Source of the DNA: Russula earlei
Taxonomy: Eukaryota > Basidiomycota > Agaricomycetes > Russulales > Russulaceae
Reading direction: 5' to 3'
NCBI GenBank assembly: GCA_025769875.1
Contig: JAGFNK010000393.1
Coordinates: 1 to 50,059, forward strand
Length of the DNA stretch: 50,059 nt
In this document: piece by piece, positions 32,690-44,495 of the stretch
How positions within the stretch are numbered: position 1 is the first letter of the stretch
Layout: every line of letters starts with the position of its first letter
Translations under genes and position numbers: made by a program
Notes under the pieces: generated by a model
Database searches by the model: none
Told to the model about the DNA's origin: nothing
The model's input: the letters and a program-made list of their open reading frames with translations, nothing else

Positions 32690-33652
32690 TGTCAAGACTC
32701 ACTGTTGAACTATCCAGTTCAAGAGCGAGGGATAAGCTTGAAGACGAGTCGATAAATGTCCAAGACGGCGTGGGCAAGAAGTAGAGTCCAGAGCAGCAAC
32801 AGATACCAGAGAGGTACTGTTACTGTGAGAGTTGAGCAGTCACACAGAGAAGAGGCCAGGATAGTCACAAGGGGAAGGTCCTTAAAGGAGTATCCCAGGA
32901 ATGGAGAGTGCCATAAACAAATGGACAGTCTGAGGACTGTCCGCTACTTTATTGAGCACTTATATACTACAAGAGAACTGCTAAATAGGGAACAAGTCAT
33001 AACCTTGTTATCAAGCACAGTAGAGTGATGAGTAAGAAGTCGGAGGATGCTTACTGAGCATGCTCAGTCATGCTCAGTAAGCTGCTGAGTAAGAAGGCTT
33101 CTCTTGATGAGTAAGAGCCTCCATTGTCCACGTGTTCACTGCTTTTAGTGCACGTGCGAGCACCTGATTCATTTCCTGTTAGTTAGTTTAGGGCCGGTCA
33201 TTTGAGGACTTGTAGTTTGGTTAGGGAATAGTGTTATCTTATAAGGCCCTTATATAGTTCTATTAGGGTCCCTAGAGTCGACCCTAATACTTCTATTAAG
33301 GTCCTTAGTATTGCCTTATAGTTTGTTCTATAGTTATTAGAGTTGGTCTAATAACGCGTTGTAGGGCCTTTGATACTAGGTTAGTGCCTCCAGTAGAGCT
33401 CCTAGGGTCATTCAAAAGGGTCCTTAGGAAGGCCCTAATACTGTCTTTTGTTGCTAGAAGGGTTGCCTTTAAGTGGGGCTTGCTGTATGTCGATTGTGCC
33501 GAGAATTGCTCACGCAACAATGCGCGCGCGATATTGTGGACACCTCTACTCACCCCTTTTGCTCGTGTGAACAGGGTGACACCATAGAGGCTGGGTTTCC
33601 TCCTATAAGGAAGGGTCCTTCAAGGGCCTTCTCCGGAGAATGGTTCATGACA
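32690..33652 (-). mobile_element. GypA-1 3' LTR (LTR1)
   Basis: 963 bp. On the coding strand it starts TGTCATGAACC directly after AGAGGGGATGAA, which identifies LTR1 as the GypA LTR. Left flank TAACC has no partner because the 5' LTR is lost. Confidence 0.94.
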
Positions 33653-33668
33653 TTCATCCCCTCTTTAT
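33653..33668 (-). other. GypA-1 polypurine tract
   Basis: Coding-strand AAAGAGGGGATGAA joins the stop codon of the polyprotein to the 3' LTR. Confidence 0.8.
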
Positions 33669-33890
33669 GACCTAGTTGCTCCTGCAACTATGTTATTAGA
33701 CTTAGGCATTGTTGGGTACTGTCGGTGAAAGGCCTTTACAGCCTCTTTGGCTTTAGTTAGGTTTGACGCGGGCTCCCAAGTGTTCTCTGCCGCGGGGTAC
33801 CCTTTCCATTGTACTAGGTATTGAATGCCTCTACGATTGGGGGAATGTCTGGATGCTAGAACTTTGTCCACTTCATACTGTTCCTCCCCT
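33665..33890 (-). pseudogene. GypA-1 chromodomain
   Basis: YEVDKVLASRHSPNRRGIQ then YLVQWKGYPAAENTWEPASN and a C-terminal helix (AKEAVKAFHRQYP). The aromatic and WKGY-x5-TWEP core is complete. The stop is TAA, abutting the polypurine tract. The linker to the integrase (33890-34213) needs frame changes. Confidence 0.9.
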
Positions 33891-34213
33891 TCTACTATAG
33901 TAGGGGGGAGGTTGTTTGAAGTTAGGGCCGTGGGCAGTGGTCTCTTTATATGGTTTGATCAGGGAATTATGGAAGACTGGGTGTATCCTCCATGTCTTTG
34001 GTAGTTCTAGGCGTACATTGACTGGGTATGAGGTGACCACCTTGAAAGGTCCATATCGTCGAGGGGCTATCTTGGCTTTTGGGTGTGTTGTCCTCAGATT
34101 AGTGGCTTCTAGCCAGACTAAGTCTCCTGTCTTAAACTGGTACTTGGGGAAAGTGGGAGCTGGGCTGTCCCATTAGTGCTGTGGCATTCCGGAGGGAGGC
34201 TGCGACCTCCTCT

Positions 34214-34996
34214 CTAAGTAGATCTAGTTGTTGCAGACGTTCCAGGACGGAAGGGAACTTGGTATTGAAACTTGAAAGGGGGGGCAAACGTTGGATTGAA
34301 GCCGTACCATATTTCAAAGGGGGCTTTGTGGGTTGCACTATGGGTGCGTGCATTATGAGCAAACTCCATGAATGGGACTAGTTCGGCCCAGTTATCCTGT
34401 TGGTGGTTACAGAAGATCCTCAAATACTGTTCTAGTTCTTGGTTGACCCTTTCTGTTTCCCCATCTGATTGGGGGTGGTATGCCATGCTAAGGGAGGACT
34501 TAACATTTAGTTTCCTCCATAGTTCTTGGGTAACTTTTGCTGCGAACTGGGGACCTCGGTCGGAGATGATCTGAGTTGGTAACCCTACTCGTCTCCACAC
34601 ATTGTTCATGATTAGAGAGGCAGTATCTTCTGCGTTGATGGTCTTGTGACACGGGGAGATGATGGTAGCTTTGCTAAAGCGGTCCACCACTACTAGTAGG
34701 CTGTCATACCCTTGAGAGAGGGGTAGATCGACAATGAAGTCCATGGTGATGCTGTCCCAGATCTTGCCCGCAGGGGTGATAGGGATTAGGGGTACGGTCG
34801 TTGTTGGGCGGTTCTTTGTGCTTTGACATATAGCACAACCATCTACATAGTTCTTGACAAATGTTAGCATTCCTGGCCACCAATAGTTACGGCTTATTAG
34901 TTCATAGGTCTTCCATTGACCCGGGTGGCCAGTGGCTAAGGAATCATGGTGTACTTTGAGGACTGTACGCCTTAGTGCAGTCCGATCTTGGGACAT
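34214..34996 (-). pseudogene. GypA-1 integrase
   Basis: HHCC finger ([13 protein letters not shown] ... DGCAICQSTK). Catalytic DDE triad complete: Asp in TMDFIVDLPLS, Asp in IISDRGPQF, Glu in SDGETERVNQELEQYL. GPY/F-like C-terminal region in the 33890-34213 linker is frame-broken. The open stretch is about 260 residues. Confidence 0.92.
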
Positions 34997-36748
34997 AGAC
35001 TTTTCCTTTGAAGAGAATCAGTCCGTCTTCTAAGTTCCAGTCCTGCAAGCCTTTTGTAAGGCAACGGGGGCCATTCTTCAGGATGGTTTCTAAGGCCCCT
35101 TTGACTTCTGGGTCATAGTCTTTGCTGGAACGTAGTTGTTTCCTTAGTTCGAAGTCTCCTATGGGTTCCGTTGTGGATGATCGGGTTGCTCTAATTTTAA
35201 AACATTGTTGGTCCAGCAGGACCTTTGCATCATTTTCATGCATCCCCTCTTTATAGTCTGGCCGCCTGGACAGACCGTCGGCTTTGTTTTGGGTTCCAGG
35301 GTGGTGTATAATGTGGAAATTGAATGCGCTAAGCAGCAAAGCCCACCGAGCTTGTCGTCGAGTGAGTTTCTGCTTCGACATGAAGTATGTGAGGTTGTTG
35401 TGGTCTGTCCACAATTCCTACGGGGTGTTTAGCACCTTCTAAGTAATGTCGGAAATGCCAAAGCGAAGAAACTATAGCCAGAAGCTCTTTGTCGTAGATC
35501 ATATAGTTTCTCTGAGCGGGGTCTAATGATTTGGAGAAGTATGCCACTGGGTGGTACCGGTTTAGTTCATCCGGTTGTTCTAAAATGGAGCTGACTGCAA
35601 AGTCGCTTGCATCGCAGATCAAGCGGAATGGTCGTGAATGGTCAGGGAGCGCTAAGACAGGTGCCTTTGTGAACGCTTCAATAAGGATGCGGAAGGCTTT
35701 TTCCTCCTCGGACCCCCAATGAAATGGGTGGTCTTCTTGGTTAGGTTAAACAATGGTCGGGCCAGATGGGAATATTGGTGTATGAAACGTCTGTAGAAGT
35801 TACAAAAGCCTAAGAAGGCTTGAACTTCGGTGATATTACTAGGAGTTGGCCATTGTGTGATGCCTATGAGTTTATCCGAGTCCATTGATATGCGTCCTTG
35901 TGAAATGTGTATGCCTAGATAGCTGATGGATGTTTGATGGAAAGCGCACTTTTCCGGCTTTAGGTATAAGTCATGGTCTTGTAGGATTTTAAGGACTTTA
36001 TGTGTCCATTGATCTAAGTCATGAATGGTGTTTGCAAGGATTAGTATATCATCTAGATATACCACAACATGTCCTGTTGTGATCAGTGGTGCTAAGATAT
36101 TATTCATGAATCGTTGGAACGTGGCTGGTGCATTACAAAGGCCGAAGGTCATGATAAGTGGTTCGAAGAGGCCTAAGGGTGTCTTAAAGGCTGCGAGGTG
36201 TTCATCACCTTGTCGAAGGCGGATGTTGTTATATCCCCATCGTACGTCGAACTTTGTGAAGTACTGTGCCCCTTGTAATTTGTCGATAAGGTCTGGGATT
36301 AATGGTAGGGGGTAGGCATCTTTGATGGTAGCGGCGTTAAGTCCTCGATAGTCTTGTACTGGGCGAAGGGTACCTCCTTTCTTTTCCACAAAGAAGAATG
36401 GGCTAGCTATTGGTGCTTTGGAAGGGCAGATAGTCCCCCTTTTGAGATGTTCATCTAAATACTCCTTCAAGGCTATTAATTCCTTTGGAGTGAGTCTATA
36501 GATGCCACAGTCCCTATGCGAGGCTTCTGGTTTAGGTTGATGGCATGATCCCATGGTGCATGAGCAGGGAGACATTGGGAGGCTTGTTCGTCAAATACAC
36601 TCTGCCAAATCTTAAAGTCAGTTGGGATTAGTTTCTCTAGGGGTTGTGTTGGCTGATTGTCCTTTGCCAACTTGGTAGAAGTTGTACTCTTTGCCTGGAT
36701 TCCGTAATGGGTGGTACTGGAAGGCATTATGAATGTGTTGGTTGACAA
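34944..36748 (-). pseudogene. GypA-1 reverse transcriptase and RNase H
   Basis: RT in one long frame (36575-35652): GIYRLTPKELIALKEYLDE, SPFFFVEKKGGTLRPVQDYR, FTKFDVRWGYNNI, TFGLCNAPATFQRFMN, catalytic VVYLDDIL, SYLGIHISQG, FLGFCNFYRRFI. RNase H follows in two frames (ICDASDFAVSSILEQ; MIYDKELLAIVSSLWHFR; then [14 protein letters not shown] and ADGLSRRPD). At least three frameshifts separate the pieces: near 36500, 35640 and 35420. Catalytic residues look intact, so decay is recent relative to GypB. Confidence 0.9.
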
Positions 36749-37391
36749 GGGGTTCCTCCTTGTTCAGAGTGTCTCGAAATATTAACACTGCTATGTGTTT
36801 GAATGATGGTTCTTCGTCTTCTGGGATTGTGAGGGCTTTTATCGATCCTCCGCGTGTACTGTGGGTCGACGGGACTGTTATGGAGGGTTGTGACATTACA
36901 CATGTCGTCGGGCAGTTTTGTAATGTGATAGTGTTGTTGGTCCAATTGATATCTGGGTTATGGTGTCGTAGCCAATCAGTACCTAGGATAATATCATGGT
37001 CTCCTATGTTGGTAACAAGGAATTCTGCTTGTTCGTCATGTGTACCTCCCATCGCTTTGATTCGTAGTTGTTGGATGGTGCTATATCTGATTAAACCATT
37101 AGTGTTTGTGGTGCCGTCTACATTCTGTGCTGGTAGGGGTTTTTGTAAGTGGCGGAGGTGGAGATTATGTTGGTTTATGAATTGCTCATGGATGATCATT
37201 CCTTCTGCTCCACTGTCTATGAGGGCACTTGCACCGATTTCCTTGCCACTGAGTTTCCCCACGAGTGTTACTTTCAAGGCTATGGAAGGGGATCTTATAT
37301 TCTTTGTAAAGACGTTGGGGTAATTGATTTGTATGGGTATAGTGGCAATCTGTACCATATTCCTTAGCGGTGCACTAAGGGGTTCTATCAA
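36618..37391 (-). pseudogene. GypA-1 aspartic protease region
   Basis: The active site Asp-Ser-Gly is intact (ASALIDSGAEGMII), followed by flap-like and DWLRHHNPDINW segments (TNIGDHDIILGTDWL) typical of Ty3 proteases. The C-terminal part runs toward RT with a frame change near 36640. Confidence 0.88.
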
Positions 37392-37449
37392 AAATCCATA
37401 GGAGCAGAATGGGGACGCGGAATGCTAGCAGCGAGACTTTCTTGCCAAG

Positions 37450-39719
37450 TTACAAGAGAGGCAATAGGAACTGGGTCTGTGTCTTTCTGTTCAGGTTGTT
37501 CTTCCTGAATGGTAGCTGAACGGACTGCAGTCTGCGAGGATTGTCCGGGGCGACGAGCACAGGTAGCGGCTTTTTAGACCTGCAGTCTTTGGCCATGTGG
37601 TTAGGTTTGCCGCAGTAGTAGCACAGTTTCAACTCTGTGCGTCGTTGTTTCTCAGCTTTCGTGAGTGTGTTGCATGGGGCATTGTTATTCCAGCGTTGTT
37701 CACCTGGTTCTCCTTGATAGAGATTGATCTCTACTGGAGTATCCGGGTCATTAGTGCCTAGACCCCTTGTTCATACTGGCGGTTTTCCTGTACGGAATGA
37801 TGGTGACTGTCAAGACACGTACTGCTGATCACTAAGGACTCAGGAGCAGGTGGGCAGGGGTCGGAACAGATGGTACGCGGCGTAAACGGCGTTGAACAGG
37901 AGGACGAGCCAAACGACTAGGAGATACCAGATGGGGACTGGTATGTGTTGCAAGAGGCAGAGGCGAAGAGTGGAGGCCAGTGCAGCGAGGGACTTTAAAC
38001 AAGGCGGTCGTTGAAGAGTACCTTGAAGACGAGGGAAGGCTTTAGACTGAGCAGTCGCAGGGGAGTACCCAGGAAGTGGAGAGTATCACAAATGGACAGT
38101 CTGACGACTGCCATGCTTCATTGGGGCTTATATACAGTATACAGGGTCGATTACAAAGCACTGGGACTATTCTAGACTCTTTGGTACCATCCAATAGGAC
38201 TACAGAGGCATAAACTTGCTTGTGTCAACTTTCAGGCTTACTGAGCGCATTACTGATCATTGTGGAGCGATGACATCATTATGATGTCACTGTGGAGCAC
38301 TTAGTGAGCCTATGAGGTCACTGTGGAGTCGCTCAGTCAGCCATGATGTCATTGGAGCCTTGATGACGTCAGATGATTTATGCAACAGTTTCTAAGAGTT
38401 TGTGCCGCTGTTTCGGGTCCATGGTGGCTGAGTGGCCATGTGGCTGCCACGCGATGATTACCCGATTAGGAAACTGGTGCCTGGTCGTGTTATAGTGCCT
38501 TTGCAATAGCAATATCTTGTACCGCAGGGGGGATAGCCCAGAAAATGGAAGGGAGTCGGCAATACAAAGTGAGGGAGGTTCTTCTTGAGTAAGATAGGAC
38601 AATCTTCGGCCAGGACTTGGCCTTGGTTCGTAACAGTGACATCCACATGCGATACACTTGATCAAATTCATGTGCCTTCTTGACTAGTGCTGCCAAGGTA
38701 GTAGGCGCAGGCGTTATACCCAATATCTTGGTGTGAATCCCTTGATTCAGGTTACAGCAGAAAGCAAACATCTTAGTGTTCTCGTCTGCTTGGGAGCGGG
38801 TCGCATGATGGGACCACTTTTGGTACCATTCATTGAACAGGGTGTTGCCTTGTCGCAGGGAGTGCATTAAGGCATTTGATTCTAGTTGCGCGTCTGCTGG
38901 AATGAAGTGGTCGGCAAATGCTGTCTTAAAATCTTGCCAAGAGCCATAGTTGATTGGTTGTAAGGCCTGAGCCTTTGTCGTTAGTTCTCAGGCCCATGTC
39001 CCTGCTGGGGTACCTATCTTGAAGTGAGTAAGGGCCGCTGCGACTCTTTTCCCTTCATCTGGAAATGAGTCCAGGTTGATGTAGTAGTAGTTGTCCAAGG
39101 CAGCCCAAAATGTCTCCGCATTCTCTGCTTTGCCATCAAAGGCTTCTGGGGCAGTCCCAATGATACGATTCTGTTGTACCTGGGAAGGAGCTGGTGCTGC
39201 CATCAGAATGGGTTGTACGGGAGGTGGTGGCGGCACTGGAACTGGTGGTGCAAGGGGTGCCGGTGGTGCTGCTTGTGCAAGTGCTACCGGTGGTGGTGCT
39301 GGTAGTGCTGGTGGTGCTGGTGGTGCTGGTATTGTTCGGACCCTGACTGGTGGAACAGGAGTTTGTGTTGTTCGTGTTGGAGATGGAGGTGGTGGCGGGG
39401 GCGCTGCTACTGTACGTTGTCCTCCTGTTATCGGAGTGGGAAGATGACTTGGCTCTGGGGAGTCAAATCCTCCTGGTACTCTAGATGGGCCAGGTGTTGG
39501 AGTATTTCCTCGCACCGGGGTGAATACTCTGGCAACCTGTGATAAAACCCTTGATGCAGTTTCTACTGTAGCTTCAAGGGTGCAGGTAACTTCTGCTTGT
39601 TCCGCTTCCTCCTGAGCAGTCGAAAAATCGACTGGTTTGTGGTTTCGATATGTGAATAGTTCAAGGTTTCTACTCCAGTGAACTGTTCGGCCTTGGAATG
39701 TTGCAATTCCAGTGAGGAG
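37450..39719 (-). pseudogene. GypA-1 gag with zinc knuckle, split by LTR2
   Basis: From 39719: TATFQGRTVHWSRNLELF, a Pro/Ala-rich linker, then AFDGKAENAETFWAALDNYY and WARELTTKAQ-like sequence in which Arg is TGA (38988-38990; the second copy reads CGA at 49994-49996). Then LRQGNTLFNEWYQKWSHH and FDQVYRMW. An LTR2 interrupts at 37808-38635. After it comes a TGA within PPV-x-TRG, and the knuckle C-x2-C-x4-H-x4-C (LCYYCGKPNHMAKDC) in 37450-37632. Gag would package RNA and form the particle. Confidence 0.9.
37808..38635 (-). mobile_element. LTR2 solo LTR, target duplication GTGAC
   Basis: 828 bp, TGTCAAGACACG...TTCGTAACA, with GTGAC at 37803-37807 and 38636-38640. Inserted in GypA-1 gag. Very similar to the copy at 39991. 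Confidence 0.96.
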
Positions 39720-41057
39720 TGTTAAGGCTCCAAAGTGCCTTAAATAAGATCAATGGTCGCGTCTATAAACGCGTCCTACCAATGCGGATATGCTTGAGTC
39801 AAGCAAGCAATACTCGTGGAGGGGAAGGAGTGTTAGATCCTTCTAGAGTATGACAACAAGATGAGAGGGGCTCTGCAGACGGGGTAGGAGTCAACTGTTT
39901 GGGATTGGCAAACTAAGTCGAGCTTAGGGCTCAACTGTTACAACTGGGGGCTTTATATAGCCTTACAGGGATAAGGTTTGTACTACTGTATGTCAAGACA
40001 CGTACTGCTGATCACTAAGGACTCAGGAGCAGGTGGACAGGGGTCAGAACAGATGGTACGCGGCGTAAACGGCGTTGAACAGGAGGACGAGCCAAACAAC
40101 TAGAAGATACCAGATGGGGACTGGTATGTGTTGCAAGAGGCAGAGGCGAAGAGTAGAGGCCAGTGCAGTGAGGGACTTTAAACAAGGCGGTCGTTGAAGA
40201 GTACCTTGAAGACGAGGGAAGGCTTTAGACTGAGCAGTCACAGGGGAGTACCCAGGAAGTGGAGAGTATCACAAATGGACAGTCTGACGACTGCCATGCT
40301 TCATTGGGGCTTATATACAGTATACAGGGTCGATTACAAAGCACTGGGACTATTCTAGACTCTTTGGTACCATCCAATAGGACTACAGAGGCATAAACTT
40401 GCTTGTGTCAACTTTCAGGCTTACTGAGCGCATTACTGATCATTGTGGAGCGATGACATCATTATGATGTCACTGTGGAGCGCTTAGTGAGCCTATGAGG
40501 TCACTGTGGAGTCGCTCAGTCAGCCATGATGTCATTGGAGCCTTGATGACGTCAGATGATTTATGCAACAGTTTCTAAGAGTTTGTGCCGCTGTTTCGGG
40601 TCCATGGTGGCTGAGTGGCCATGTGGCTGCCACGCGATGATTACCCGATTAGGAAACTGGTGCCTGGTCGTGTTATAGTGCCTTTGCAATAGCAATATCT
40701 TGTACCGCAGGGGGGATAGCCCAGAAAATGGAAGGGAGTCGGCAATGCAAAGTGAGAGAGGTTCTTCTTGAGTAAAATAGGACAATCTTCGGCCAGGACT
40801 TGGCCTTGGTTCGTAACACTGTAGTACTAGTCGGTGCTATAGAAGCAAAACATGGGTGGCGGTACAGGAACATCTGGGACAGAAGCAATGCTACTCATTG
40901 CTTCTTCAGTACATCTTCTGAAAGATACAATCAACGCGCTCCGAATGTGATATCAAGGAACATAAACGATCAAGATCTGACGCACGCATAATGCAAACGG
41001 TGCAGTCCATAGTTCAGGTGTTCTGGCATCTTCCGGACCCCAAACCACTCGGTAACA
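39720..41057 (-). mobile_element. LTR3 (reverse) carrying LTR2; truncation point of GypA-1
   Basis: Reverse-strand TGTTACCGAG...GGAGCCTTAACA with an internal deletion of roughly 110 bp relative to the 30016 copy, and with an LTR2 at 39991. Flanks AGGAG and AAGCA do not match, and GypA gag does not resume on the right. The LTR therefore marks a rearrangement breakpoint. Confidence 0.9.
39991..40818 (-). mobile_element. LTR2 solo LTR, target duplication CTGTA
   Basis: 828 bp with CTGTA at 39986-39990 and 40819-40823. Differences from the 37808 copy in the first 130 bases are mostly G to A. Confidence 0.96.
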
Positions 41058-42965
41058 AAGCACCATTTCTGCTCATTTCCATCTGATGGGTGCTCCAACT
41101 GTTGGGTTTATGAGTGGAGGACAGTCAGACATATGCATTGGCACAGAGGCTCACCCAGTGACATTTGCAATTGCGTGGTGGTGATGGTGGTGACACAGTA
41201 TTCCTTTGTTGTTTGACTGCAGTCAAATGGCGAAGGGGATTAAGCAATGAAGGGTTCAATACCATGCTTGCGATCGGGTTGTTGTGATACAGAGGCAATT
41301 GTCACCGTCATGGTCTCCATGGATTTAAATACCTTGAGAAGGTGCAGGTACTATTGTGGGCTCAAACTGTATATTCGGGAGATCAAGACACATATGCATA
41401 TACATCAGCAGCTCATCATAATTGGTTAGGGAGAAACGAGTCATTATCACATGATGAGTATAATTGTTATCACAAACAAGCACAATGACAAGTGACCAAC
41501 AGTTAGCATGTTTGGGAAGAGATAGAAGACATTCTTAGTGTACTTCTCAAAAGCATAGAACACAGTGCCCTTTTGCAGCACTGTTGAGGAGAGAAGGGTA
41601 TCACCCAGCATGCATGTTCATGAGAGCAGCACTAACTTTGGGGATAATTGTTCTCGCCATGGGCGCCTATAGGTGGTCCCTTACGCTTAGAGGTGAGATC
41701 ATTAGTGGGTCTGAGTGTCAGACTGTGTAATAAAAGGTCCATACTTACCATGAGGTTTTATCAATGTATACAATTGACCATGCTGAGCGTGCTCTTTGGC
41801 AACACAATCCAACCAAGAAGACCCTCAAATGATACAGTATTCCTGTACTACAGGAGTTATGTGTCAAGCATGGCATCAATGTGGGTGGCTCAAGTCACCC
41901 GCTGAAGAAGCCATATATCAATGCACTATTGATCCACATGAGATGAACTCACTGTTGCTTGTCCTTTATTCACCATGGAAGCTAGCATGGGCAGCATAGT
42001 CACAGGGACAGGGATCAATTAAGATTGAAGATTCGACTTCCAAATTTCTTGCCTCAACATGTGATTACTCTCCCAAGACCTGACAGCACCTCTGAGCAGA
42101 GCATCACCGATGAAAACCGAGGCCATCAACAGCAAGAACACAGCGATGAACCAGCAAGCACTTTCCAATTTACACAGCCCACAGCAGTGGAGCATTCACA
42201 CAGCGAGGTCGACACATTCTACATCCAGCATGCATTGACTCCAGCACTGACAGACAATCGAGAGAAGATGCCTGATGGAAATACTGATTGTATGTCTGCT
42301 CCTGGGTGTCAGTCAAACACAATTGCAATTCCAAGCAAATGATCCTACCCTTTTGGGAAGGATGCATTGAGGAGAAAAAGAAAAGTGGAAAGTTACATCC
42401 TTGTGAGGATTTACAAACAACAAAAGGACCTGGAACATATGAATGAGATCAAATATCCCTTGATGCCAGATGGTGGACTTGATCTTGTGGGGTTATCTCA
42501 AAAATTAAACATCAGACAGTGCCAGGCAAGTTGGTTCAATATCATACCAATCTGTGGTGTTGGCTATGCTGGCTGCCTCCTAAGGTGCTGGACACCTGCT
42601 CTTCATGACTGTGGTTTAGCAAGCACCTTGTTTTGGAAAGCGGTGCCATTAGGCTGTTGAAAGCAAAAGAAGGGTATTTACAGGTGGTAGTTCAATCATC
42701 CTTGTAGCTGCTCAGTGATCAGAGGGTATAAACCACTACTGCAAGATCCCTGTTTCAGCCAACCCCATGCCTCTGTCTGTCCAGATATAACAACCCCTTG
42801 TTGTCATCCCAAATTTACAGGCTTCTTTCATGCTGGCATTAAGTATCCACTGTACAAGAAACTGTGCATACAACCAATGCATTTGTCCGATGGGATAGGA
42901 CATCAAATTATAGGAGTGTTATGATAGACTGGCAAATGATGGGGGGAGACGGAAAAACAAACATG
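41058..42965. other. No gene confidently recognised
   Basis: A plus-strand ORF at 42025-42342 (105 codons, polar, Gln/His/Ser-rich) has no recognised motif. On the minus strand the interval may hold degraded 3' exons of the Myb-like pseudogene, but frames are broken. Confidence 0.4.
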
Positions 42966-43923
42966 GCTGTTGTGGAAGGTAGCAGCTGTCTCATTGCAAT
43001 GGTCCATGTTATGAGGAGACATAACATCTATTGAGAATGTAACATAACAAGGCAGGCAAAATGAATTTCTTTGACATGGGGTGCCATTATAGACCATTTG
43101 CTTTGACACTGCTTTGGTGTCCGGGTCACTCCCATGGCCTTTGAAATGGAAACCCAAAATCCTCAAATGGACATGTCCGATTTACCTTCCCAGGCCAACT
43201 CCTCAATTGCATGAAGAAGTTGGCCTTCCTCCTCTGAAGACCAGGCTCCTTTTCCATACAGATGCAGCATCAGAAGGTCTTGATAGAACACATATCAGGA
43301 GACATACCTCTCCGTCTGATGCCCTGATATTGTGTGTGTTGGTGAAACCAGTCACTACAATCAGCCAGTGAGTGCTGCACTAATTCTGCGACAGCAACCC
43401 AATCATTTCCTTTCTTCTGGACAGCTCTGTTGGGAGGATGGAGATAAGAAAGGAAACATGTGGAGACTGACAGACATCTCACCTGTACAGCTGCTCATCC
43501 TCTGCAGCCCCCCACTTCCCTGCTTTAGCAAGGGGATCATGCACATGCTGAACGTGGTAAAAGATGGACTTGACCCCCCTCTGGGGCATGGCACAAGCTA
43601 AAGCACACATATAATACATATATCGGCATTACTTGAGTATACAGGTCATTTTCCTAAATGGCAGTGCGTTAGCAAAACAAATAATGATTCCAATGCATTG
43701 CGCACCTTCTTGTATGTCCCTAATGTGGCATGAACTTGTCCTACCTCCTCCCTAGTGAATGGACCCTTATGACATGATATGCCTGAGCAAGTTGAAAATC
43801 ATGTCTGAGGCTAGAAACTTCAAAAGCTCACTCACCAGCATCCCCGAATTGCTTGACACTCATCCATTGTGTTGCTAGGAATTCAGGAATGTCCTCTGAA
43901 GATACATTACAATGCTGATTCAT
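42966..43923 (-). pseudogene. Myb/SANT DNA-binding protein, Reb1/DMTF1-like
   Basis: Minus-strand exons can be joined across GT...AG introns: 43923-43836, 43782-43706, 43597-43483, 43426-43308 and 43248 downward. The introns at 43783-43835 (53 bp), 43427-43482 (56 bp) and 43249-43307 (59 bp) restore phase; the second intron is uncertain. The protein has KGPFTREEVGQVHATL, then Myb repeat 1 (GKWGAAEDEQLYRAVQKKGN, DWVAVAELVQ), then repeat 2 (RGAWSSEEEGQLLHAIEEL, GVTRTPKQCQSKW). Such proteins bind DNA, in yeast as Pol I terminator or general regulatory factors. TGA replaces the Arg expected before GFW in repeat 2. The first repeat's helix reads DCSDWF where CRDR-like is usual, so it is probably dead. 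The start Met is a guess. Confidence 0.72.
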
Positions 43924-44495
43924 ATGCTATATTTCCTGGAGGACATTAGTGAATGCAGAGGGACATACTTCGTTCTGACATATGCAATTGAGTATAACCA
44001 GGTGGAACGCAAAAAGGGGAAATGCTCATAGGTGGTGAGTTAAGTATCTGTCTACTACATGGCCGCTACAAGCTGGAGTTGTGGGCCGAAGTGGCCACAG
44101 GAAGGAATTATTGCAGCAAGTCCTGAGTCTAATATAATAAGATTATTTCAGTGTCTTACTGTGGAGCATGAACACTGAGGATCCAAGGCGAACTATCTGA
44201 GTGTACAAGTAAGGCCGCTACGAGGTATGCACATGCACACATATGCACTGGTAACTACATTTCAACTATGGACAGTGTTCTTTAATGACAGGTAAAGCAA
44301 ATGTCCATGTGAGCAAATTAAGTCTCTTTCCATTCACTAGGTGCAGCCTCAGCATGTGTGTGCATACAGGTGGGCATGACTTCAACATGTCATACAGTCT
44401 GTGCACAAGCACACAATGGTGGTAAGGACAAAAAATGATAACTAGGGGTAATGAGTCACAGCGACAATAAGAGGAATGAGGACATACAGGACATC
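43924..44495. other. No gene recognised
   Basis: Sequence between the Myb-like relic and the coiled-coil ORF. Could hold 5' exons of the Myb gene. Confidence 0.4.

Larger units (their letters stand above)
32690..39719 (-). mobile_element. GypA-1: Ty3/Gypsy chromovirus, 5' end lost
   Basis: Minus-strand order: gag (39719 down), zinc knuckle, protease, RT, RNase H, integrase, chromodomain, polypurine tract, 3' LTR (33652-32690). The 5' LTR, the pre-gag region and the first part of gag are missing, and an LTR3 starts exactly at 39720. It was inserted into the 3' end of GypB. Frames are less decayed than in GypB. Confidence 0.93.

Noticed and set aside
36733..37323. 196-codon plus-strand ORF
   Set aside because: Shadow of the GypA-1 protease region, whose active site and flanking motifs are on the minus strand.
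39091..39447. Gly/Ala-rich plus-strand ORF of 118 codons
   Set aside because: Antisense of the Pro/Ala-rich linker of GypA-1 gag.
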